A DNA stretch of 10,890 nt. It comes from Acidimicrobiia bacterium (GTDB lineage: Bacteria > Actinomycetota > Acidimicrobiia > IMCC26256 > PALSA-555). The stretch is from positions 1 through 10,890 of the forward strand of contig JAFMJM010000070.1 in NCBI GenBank assembly GCA_017853455.1. Reading direction: 5' to 3'. Positions within the stretch are counted from its first letter, which is position 1. Each line of letters opens with the position of its first letter. Shown piece by piece: positions 1 through 4,259 of this stretch. The position numbers and the translations under genes are program-made. The notes under the pieces are model-generated. The model did not search any database. It saw nothing but the letters and a program-made list of their open reading frames with translations, and was not told the DNA's origin.

Positions 1-1
1 C

Positions 2-997
2 ACCTCCACGTCGTCGCCCGGCTCGACCACGACCTCGGTCGCGCCGACCACCACCACGACCACGCCGGCCGGACCGCCGCCCCCGACCGGGATCAACGCG
101 ACCCAGCCGCCGCCCGGGAGCCGCACCACGACCGTGTCGTGGACCCCGCCCGCATCGGGCGCGACCCCCACCGGCTACCAGGTCCGGTGCATGCCCGTCG
201 GCACCAACTACGACACCGGCCCCACCAACTCCGTCAAGTACCTCGGCACCACCAACACGACCATCCCCGTCGGTGACCTCGTCGGCGGCACCACCTACCA
301 CTGCCTCGTCACCGCCCGCTACGGACCCGACTGGTTCTCCTGGAAGGGCGACGGCAACGAGGGGCCGAAGTCGGCCTGGTCGTCCACCATCACCGTCCCG
401 GTCACCAAGCCGGTCGCACCCACCAAGGTCACCGCGACCGCCCCCGCCCTCCCGTCGGGACGCTCCACCCAGGTCCGGTTCACCAACCCGACCAACAACT
501 CCGGCGCACCCATCCAGAACGACACCGCCACCTGCACCTCCACCGACGGCGGCACCACCCGCACCGCCACCGGCACCAGCTCACCCCTGACGGTCAACGA
601 CCTCACCGCCGGCAAGACCTACACCTGCGCCGTGACCGCCCGGAACTCCCAGGGCACGTCCGACCCGTCGGGCGCATCGACCGCGATCGTGGTCCCCGCC
701 GGCCCGCCCACCACCGTGGTCGCGGGAGCCCCCACGAAGGTCGGCACCAAGTGGCGGAGCACCGTCACCTTCACCCGACCGTCCGGTGGACCCACCATCA
801 CCGGCTACACGGTCACCTGCACCCCGACCGGCAGCGGCAGCCCCGTCACCGTGAGCACCTCGACCACCAACACCAGCGTCTGGGTCGACGGTCTCGTCAA
901 GGGCAAGACCTACCGCTGCACCGTCGCCGCCCGCTCCGGCAGCGGCACCGGACCCACCTCCACCCAGTCCAACCCCATCACCGTCCCCAACGCCTGA
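2..997 (+). CDS. Secreted fibronectin type III repeat protein, C-terminal part (5' end outside window)
   Basis: The reading frame is open from the first bases to a TGA at 995-997, so only the last 331 residues are present; the GTG at 134 lies inside a domain and is not the real start. The sequence opens with a Thr/Ser/Pro-rich linker of about 29 residues (to about base 88). Three FN3-like domains follow, at roughly 89-412, 413-710 and 711-994. Each carries the C-strand pattern Y.V.C (or its equivalent) and the F-strand pattern Y.C.V.AR. This gives one regular Cys pair per domain, likely a disulfide in an exported protein. No membrane anchor or LPXTG sorting signal follows the last domain, so the visible end looks released or bound through a missing N-terminal region. 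FN3 domains usually mediate adhesion or space catalytic domains; the partner here cannot be told. The FN3 assignment is fairly sure, the protein's role is not. Confidence 0.85.
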   Translation, partial: TSTSSPGSTTTSVAPTTTTTTPAGPPPPTGINATQPPPGSRTTTVSWTPPASGATPTGYQVRCMPVGTNYDTGPTNSVKYLGTTNTTIPVGDLVGGTTYHCLVTARYGPDWFSWKGDGNEGPKSAWSSTITVPVTKPVAPTKVTATAPALPSGRSTQVRFTNPTNNSGAPIQNDTATCTSTDGGTTRTATGTSSPLTVNDLTAGKTYTCAVTARNSQGTSDPSGASTAIVVPAGPPTTVVAGAPTKVGTKWRSTVTFTRPSGGPTITGYTVTCTPTGSGSPVTVSTSTTNTSVWVDGLVKGKTYRCTVAARSGSGTGPTSTQSNPITVPNA

Positions 998-1009
998 TCC
1001 GACGGGCCA

Positions 1010-1061
1010 CCTCACGTCTGCGGTCCCCGCCCACGACCGGGCCGGGATCGCAGACGTGAGG
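1010..1061 (+). terminator. Strong hairpin, probable terminator of the FN3 gene
   Basis: Bases 1010-1027 pair with 1044-1061 over 18 positions, 17 Watson-Crick pairs plus one G-U, around a 16-nt loop. The hairpin begins 13 nt after the FN3 stop codon. No U-tract follows, which is common for terminators in GC-rich actinobacteria. It could instead be an operator or the leader structure of lepB, which starts about 60 nt downstream. Confidence 0.6.
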
Positions 1062-1107
1062 CCTGATCCCCACCGGTGCCCCCCGACCTGCGAGGATGGG
1101 CGGTCGT

Positions 1108-1112
1108 GGGAG
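1108..1112 (+). promoter_or_regulatory. Shine-Dalgarno that favours the GTG start of lepB
   Basis: GGGAG lies 7 nt before the GTG at 1120. The in-frame ATG at 1096 has GAGG directly abutting it with no spacer, a poor arrangement. This favours the GTG. Confidence 0.55.
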
Positions 1113-1119
1113 CCACTCC

Positions 1120-1755
1120 GTGACCGGGCACGAACCCGACGCCGCACCGGTCACGCCGGCAACCGACGCAGCCCCCGGTGGCACCCCGTCCGGTGGTGGC
1201 CGTCCCGGACGGCGACGGGGGAGGGCCAAGCCCTCCGCCGTGCGGGTGGCCGTCGAGTGGATCGTCCTGATCGTCGCCGCGCTCCTCGTGGCGCTGGTGA
1301 TCAAGACGTTCCTGTTCCAGGCGTTCTACATCCCGTCGGAGTCGATGGTCCCGACCCTGCAGGTCGGCGATCGCGTGCTCGTCAACAAGCTCTCGTACAA
1401 GCTCCACGACGTGCACCGCCAGGACATCGTGGTGTTCACCGCCCCCAAGGCCGCCGAGACCGGCGACATCAAGGACCTCGTCAAGCGGGTGATCGGCCTG
1501 CCCGGCGACACGGTCGAGGCCCGCGACGGCAAGGTCTACGTCAACGGCACACAACTCTCGGAGCCCTACCTGCCCCCAGGGACCCAGACCACGAACCTGC
1601 CACCCACCAAGATCCCGCCGGGATACATGTTCGTGATGGGGGACAACCGGGAGGCGTCGAAGGACTCGCGGATCTTCGGACCCGTGAAGGAGAACGCGAT
1701 CGTCGGTCGGGTCTTCGTCAAGATCTGGCCGTTCAAGCGCATCGGCCTGTTCTGA
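1120..1755 (+). CDS. lepB: Type I signal peptidase (S26 family)
   Basis: This membrane serine protease removes Sec and Tat signal peptides on the outer face of the cytoplasmic membrane. Numbered from the alternative ATG at 1096 (219 aa), a basic Pro/Gly-rich cytoplasmic tail (about 1-50) leads to one transmembrane helix (about 52-72). The SESM-PTL box follows with catalytic Ser83, then the KRVIGLPGD box with general-base Lys130, and the MGDNR...S.DSR box at 181-192. Using the GTG at 1120 gives 211 residues and does not affect the catalytic core; it is chosen for its better-spaced Shine-Dalgarno. The single N-terminal helix and short periplasmic domain fit the Gram-positive type. The gene sits between a secreted FN3 protein and the tat genes, which makes an export-related neighbourhood. 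Family certainty is very high, start certainty moderate. Confidence 0.95.
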   Translation: MTGHEPDAAPVTPATDAAPGGTPSGGGRPGRRRGRAKPSAVRVAVEWIVLIVAALLVALVIKTFLFQAFYIPSESMVPTLQVGDRVLVNKLSYKLHDVHRQDIVVFTAPKAAETGDIKDLVKRVIGLPGDTVEARDGKVYVNGTQLSEPYLPPGTQTTNLPPTKIPPGYMFVMGDNREASKDSRIFGPVKENAIVGRVFVKIWPFKRIGLF

Positions 1756-1770
1756 CCCGGACCCGGGTCA
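1753..1770. terminator. Possible short bidirectional terminator at convergent gene ends
   Basis: Bases 1753-1758 (tgaccc) pair with 1765-1770 (gggtca) around a 6-nt loop. The stop codons of lepB and of the opposing phosphodiesterase gene are the outer ends of the two arms. The stem is only 6 bp and no U-tract is seen on either strand, so the terminator reading is weak. Confidence 0.3.
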
Positions 1771-2454
1771 GGCCCGCCACTCGCTGACCGTCGCCACCAT
1801 CCGGTCGACCCGGTCGGAGTAGACGGCGTCGACGCCGAACCCGAGCACGGTCCGCAGCTCGCGCACGTGCTGGACGTCCCAGGCGAACGCCCGCACCCCG
1901 AAGCGGTGGAAGAGCGCCACGAGGCCGGCGGTCCACTCGGTGTGACGCATGTTCATGGCGTCGATGCCGGCCTCGGCGAGCCGGGCCGCGTGACGCTCGA
2001 GCGTGCCCTCGACCCGGTCGTAGGGCCGGGAGTTGACCAGGCGGACGTCGGGGTGCTCGCGGCGCACCTCGGTGAGGCGGGTGACGCTGTAGCCGCACAG
2101 CCAGGTCCGGGTCGGATCACCGTGGGCCCGGACCGCTGCGATCGTCGGCTCGATGGCGTCGCGCTCCTTCAGGTCGAGGGAGAGGTCGAAGTCGCACCCG
2201 ACCTCGGCGTAGAGGTCGGTCAGGCGCGGCACGGCGAACGCCGCCAGGTCGGCGGCGGGGGAGGCCTTGACGTCGACCCGGCGCACCCCGCGCCGGAACC
2301 GCGCGTCGTGCACGAGCACCGGCACGCCGTCGGCCGCCACCCACACGTCGGACTCGAGCCCCGACGCCCCGAGGGCGAGCCCCGTGCGGAACGCCTCGAG
2401 GGTGTTCTCGGGGGCGTGGGCGCGTCCGCCCCGGTGCGCGAAGGTGATGACCAC
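1768..2454 (-). CDS. Glycerophosphodiester phosphodiesterase (GDPD family)
   Basis: The 228-residue product fits a cytoplasmic GDPD/UgpQ-type enzyme, which hydrolyses glycerophosphodiesters from lipid turnover to sn-glycerol 3-phosphate and an alcohol. The TIM-barrel signature is present: HRG at 7-9, ENT at 16-18, the metal-binding E34 and D36, the HD pair at 49-50, a D-L-K at 94-96 in place of the usual E-x-K, W192, and a late S-D at 213-214. No signal peptide is visible, so it is probably intracellular. The start is GTG at 2454, with GGGAG (minus strand, 2464-2468) 9 nt upstream. It converges on lepB with a 12-nt gap and diverges from the zinc-ribbon gene. The exact substrate cannot be read from sequence, and the E-to-D change in the third metal-ligand motif is conservative. 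Confidence 0.9.
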   Translation of the reverse strand: MVITFAHRGGRAHAPENTLEAFRTGLALGASGLESDVWVAADGVPVLVHDARFRRGVRRVDVKASPAADLAAFAVPRLTDLYAEVGCDFDLSLDLKERDAIEPTIAAVRAHGDPTRTWLCGYSVTRLTEVRREHPDVRLVNSRPYDRVEGTLERHAARLAEAGIDAMNMRHTEWTAGLVALFHRFGVRAFAWDVQHVRELRTVLGFGVDAVYSDRVDRMVATVSEWRA

Positions 2455-2475
2455 CCCCAGAGTCTCCCAGGCGAG

Positions 2476-2503
2476 CGGGGCCCGGCGCTCAAGCCGGGCC
2501 CCG
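2476..2503. repeat. Perfect 11-bp inverted repeat in a divergent intergenic gap
   Basis: Bases 2476-2486 (cggggcccggc) are exactly complementary to 2493-2503, with a 6-nt loop (gctcaa). The repeat fills nearly half of the 68-bp space between two divergent start codons and ends 19 nt before the zinc-ribbon ATG. No gene ends here, so a simple terminator role is unexpected. It may be an operator for a dimeric regulator or a leader hairpin that limits translation. Confidence 0.6.
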
Positions 2504-2522
2504 AACCGGTCGACACATCCCC

Positions 2523-2843
2523 ATGCCCGCCCTCCGCGTCGCCTGCCCCGACTGCGGGAACGTCAAGGTCGATGCCGACGGCGTCTCCCTGGAGCGCAGT
2601 GGCACCACCGGCTCGACGGGCACCTACGTCTTCGCCTGTCCCCGCTGCGGCGACCGGGTCCTGCGGATCGCCGGACCCCACCAGATCGAGCGCCTGATCC
2701 GTTCGGGGGTCACCCCGCCCGTGCCGGCGGCGGTGTCCGGCCCGCCCCCGCTCACGACCGACGACCTGACGGCGCTGCGTCGGCTGCTCGCCACCGACGA
2801 CTGGATCGACCGGCTGGACGGCGACCCGGAACGTCCGGAGTAG
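2523..2843 (+). CDS. Small zinc-ribbon protein of unknown function
   Basis: The 106-residue product has two CPxC knuckles, C8-P-D-C11 and C39-P-R-C42, each at a beta-turn. This is the classic zinc-ribbon spacing, and four-cysteine zinc binding is a confident inference. Between the knuckles lies a Ser/Thr/Gly-rich hairpin. After them come a linker rich in Pro and Val and a short C-terminal helix (about 78-98) rich in Leu, Arg and Asp. There is no signal peptide or membrane segment. I do not recognise the family. Zinc ribbons of this size can bind nucleic acid or serve as small protein adaptors, but nothing here distinguishes these. No clear Shine-Dalgarno precedes the ATG, and the 11-bp inverted repeat lies just upstream. 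It stands 52 nt before the tat operon and may be co-transcribed with it or end at the intervening hairpin. Confidence 0.8.
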   Translation: MPALRVACPDCGNVKVDADGVSLERSGTTGSTGTYVFACPRCGDRVLRIAGPHQIERLIRSGVTPPVPAAVSGPPPLTTDDLTALRRLLATDDWIDRLDGDPERPE

Positions 2844-2851
2844 CATCTCGG

Positions 2852-2871
2852 CGCACTCCGGTCGGAGTGCG
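2852..2871 (+). promoter_or_regulatory. 9-bp perfect inverted repeat upstream of the tat operon
   Basis: Bases 2852-2860 pair with 2863-2871 with only 2 nt between; opening the inner pairs gives a stable stem with a 6-nt loop. It lies between the zinc-ribbon stop codon and the tatA Shine-Dalgarno. A TAGCAT hexamer at 2841-2846 resembles a -10 element and would place the transcript start inside the left arm, but no -35 is recognisable. It may be a terminator for the zinc-ribbon gene, an operator, or a 5'-end hairpin of the tat mRNA. Confidence 0.45.
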
Positions 2872-2885
2872 GCACGATTCCACGC

Positions 2886-2891
2886 AGGGAG
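2886..2891 (+). promoter_or_regulatory. Ribosome binding site setting the tatA start at ATG 2896
   Basis: AGGGAG lies 4 nt before ATG 2896 but only 1 nt before the adjacent in-frame GTG at 2893. The ATG is therefore preferred. It also yields an N-terminus (MPQIGPLE) that aligns residue for residue with TatB-type proteins. Confidence 0.6.
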
Positions 2892-2895
2892 CGTG

Positions 2896-3297
2896 ATGCC
2901 CCAGATCGGCCCGCTCGAGATCGCCGTCGTGCTCCTCGTGGCGCTCCTCGTCTTCGGTCCCAAGCGGCTCCCCGAGCTGGCCCGCCAGGTGGGCGGAGCC
3001 CTGCGCGAGCTCAAGCGGATCCAGCACTCCGTCACGAGCGAGCTGCGTGACGTCATGCACGACGAGTCGGCGGCCGCCGCACCCGCGCCGACGCTCCCGC
3101 CCCTGGCCCCGGGCGCGAGCGTCGACCCCGACGCCATCCGCGAGGCCGGTGGGGTCGTTCCCGACGCCCCCGTCGACGCCCCCGCCGACACCTCCGCCCC
3201 CGCCGACGAGCCCGCGGTCCCGTCCCCGACGTCGAGCCCGGGCGACGACAGCGATCCGTTCGCCGACGAGGCGACCCCACCCCCGACCGGGGCCTGA
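2896..3297 (+). CDS. tatA: Twin-arginine translocase TatA/TatB-family subunit
   Basis: The 133-residue product is a small Tat component that assembles with TatC to export folded proteins. It has an N-out transmembrane helix (about 5-20), the FGPKRLPELAR hinge (20-30) and an amphipathic helix (about 27-55). A long disordered tail rich in Ala, Pro and Asp (about 58-133) follows. Two features lean towards TatB: Glu8, matching the conserved TatB Glu, and Gly-Pro at the hinge. However, Gly-Pro also occurs in Bacillus TatA proteins, and the actinobacterial partner directly upstream of tatC is normally TatA. It may be bifunctional, as in minimal TatA-TatC systems. It starts the tat-helY operon and ends 3 nt before tatC. 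Family certainty is high, the A-versus-B choice is open. Confidence 0.88.
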   Translation: MPQIGPLEIAVVLLVALLVFGPKRLPELARQVGGALRELKRIQHSVTSELRDVMHDESAAAAPAPTLPPLAPGASVDPDAIREAGGVVPDAPVDAPADTSAPADEPAVPSPTSSPGDDSDPFADEATPPPTGA

Positions 3298-3300
3298 CCG

Positions 3301-4029
3301 GTGGCCCGCCGCCGACCCGACGGTCACATGACCGTCGTCGAGCACCTGGCCGAGCTGCGCACCCGGCTGATCGTGTCGATCGCCGCCGTGGTGATCGGGG
3401 CGATCGTCTGCTTCGCCTTCACCAGCCCGATCATCGAGTGGTTCCTGCACTACTACCGCGACGCCACCAACGGTCAGGCCCGGGCGTTCATCTTCACCGG
3501 ACCGATCGACGCCTTCGCCACCCGGATCAAGATCGCCACCTACGGCGGCATCGTGCTGGCCACCCCGGTCTGGCTCTGGCAGCTGTGGCGCTTCGTCACC
3601 CCGGGGCTGCACCCCCGCGAGAAGCGCTACGCCGTGCCGTTCCTGATCGCCTCGATCCTGCTGTTCGTGCTCGGCGGCTTCGTGGCGCTCCTGACCCTCG
3701 ACCCGGCGTTGCGCTTCCTCCTGGGCGCGGGCGGGCCCGGTCTGCGACCCCTGCTCACCGCCGACAAGTTCCTGACCCTGGTCTCGTTGATGATCGTGGC
3801 CTTCGGGATCGCCTTCGAGTTCCCGGTGGTGCTGGCGTTCCTCCTGATCGCCCGGGTCATCACCACGGCCCAGCTCAAGAAGTGGCGGCGGTGGGCGGTC
3901 GTCCTGATCTTCCTGTTCGCCGCCGTGATCACCCCGAGCCAGGACCCCTACTCTCTGTTCCTGATGGCGGTGCCGATGTGCCTCTTCTACGAGGGGTGCA
4001 TCCTCCTCGGAAGGGTCATGAAGCGATGA
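3301..4029 (+). CDS. tatC: Twin-arginine translocase subunit TatC
   Basis: TatC is the polytopic receptor that recognises twin-arginine signal peptides. The 242-residue length is normal, and six hydrophobic segments are visible (about 22-42, 78-98, 112-132, 157-180, 197-211 and 216-236). Conserved sites are seen: EHL.ELR at 14-20, F98 and E107 in FVTPGLHPRE (equivalent by spacing to E. coli F94 and E103, which contact the signal peptide), E173 in FGIAFEFPV (E. coli E170), and D215 in ITPSQD (E. coli D211). The GTG start lies 3 nt after the tatA stop with only a weak Shine-Dalgarno inside the upstream gene, so translation is probably coupled. The stop overlaps the next gene's ATG as ATGA. All signal-peptide-binding residues that I can place are intact, so the protein should be functional. 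Confidence 0.97.
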   Translation: MARRRPDGHMTVVEHLAELRTRLIVSIAAVVIGAIVCFAFTSPIIEWFLHYYRDATNGQARAFIFTGPIDAFATRIKIATYGGIVLATPVWLWQLWRFVTPGLHPREKRYAVPFLIASILLFVLGGFVALLTLDPALRFLLGAGGPGLRPLLTADKFLTLVSLMIVAFGIAFEFPVVLAFLLIARVITTAQLKKWRRWAVVLIFLFAAVITPSQDPYSLFLMAVPMCLFYEGCILLGRVMKR

Positions 4030-4259
4030 GCGCACGGCGGAGGCAGACCTACCACGTCGGCCGCAGCCGACGCGAGATCGCCGTCGCGGTGGCGGTGGGC
4101 CTGGCCATCGTGATCGTCACCGCCGTGGTCGTGTGGATCCTGGCCCCCGACACCTCGACCACCGTCCCGCCGGTGACCCCGACCCCGTCGGTCACGTCCG
4201 GCACCCCGGCGACCTCCGGAGCGCCCGCCACCCCCGAGACCACCGCGCCAGGCGGGTGA
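4026..4259 (+). CDS. Small single-pass membrane protein encoded between tatC and helY
   Basis: The 77-residue product starts at an ATG that overlaps the tatC stop (ATGA). GGAAGGG at 4009-4015, 10 nt upstream, supports translation. A strongly basic head (about 1-17, seven Arg) is followed by one long hydrophobic helix (about 18-40). A Thr/Pro/Ser tail (41-77) without hydrophobic residues should lie outside the membrane. The positive-inside rule gives N-in, C-out. Residues 14-19 read S-R-R-E-I-A, which loosely resembles a twin-arginine motif, but the 23-residue hydrophobic stretch is long for a Tat signal and no AxA cleavage site follows. The next gene's GTG overlaps its stop as GTGA, so it is locked into the operon on both sides. 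I do not recognise the family. A Tat accessory role is suggested only by position. Confidence 0.75.
   Translation: MSARRRQTYHVGRSRREIAVAVAVGLAIVIVTAVVVWILAPDTSTTVPPVTPTPSVTSGTPATSGAPATPETTAPGG

Noticed and set aside
56..133. Repeated acc/acg/ccg triplets near the window start as a possible DNA repeat array
   Set aside because: They are explained by a Thr/Pro-rich linker in the FN3 protein frame; units are irregular and there are no spacers, so this is not a CRISPR or satellite.
1867..2697. 276-codon plus-strand frame opposite the phosphodiesterase
   Set aside because: It opposes a gene with complete catalytic motifs, has no motifs of its own, and overlaps the zinc-ribbon gene in another frame.
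3438..4025. Upstream extension of the small membrane protein through tatC in another frame
   Set aside because: It translates to Arg/Pro-rich noise out of frame with tatC. The ATG at 4026 has its own Shine-Dalgarno.
4133..4255. Longer N-terminus for the helicase starting at 4133
   Set aside because: The 41 extra residues are Arg/Pro/His-rich, lie fully inside the small membrane gene and lack helicase similarity; the GTGA overlap at 4256 is the natural start.
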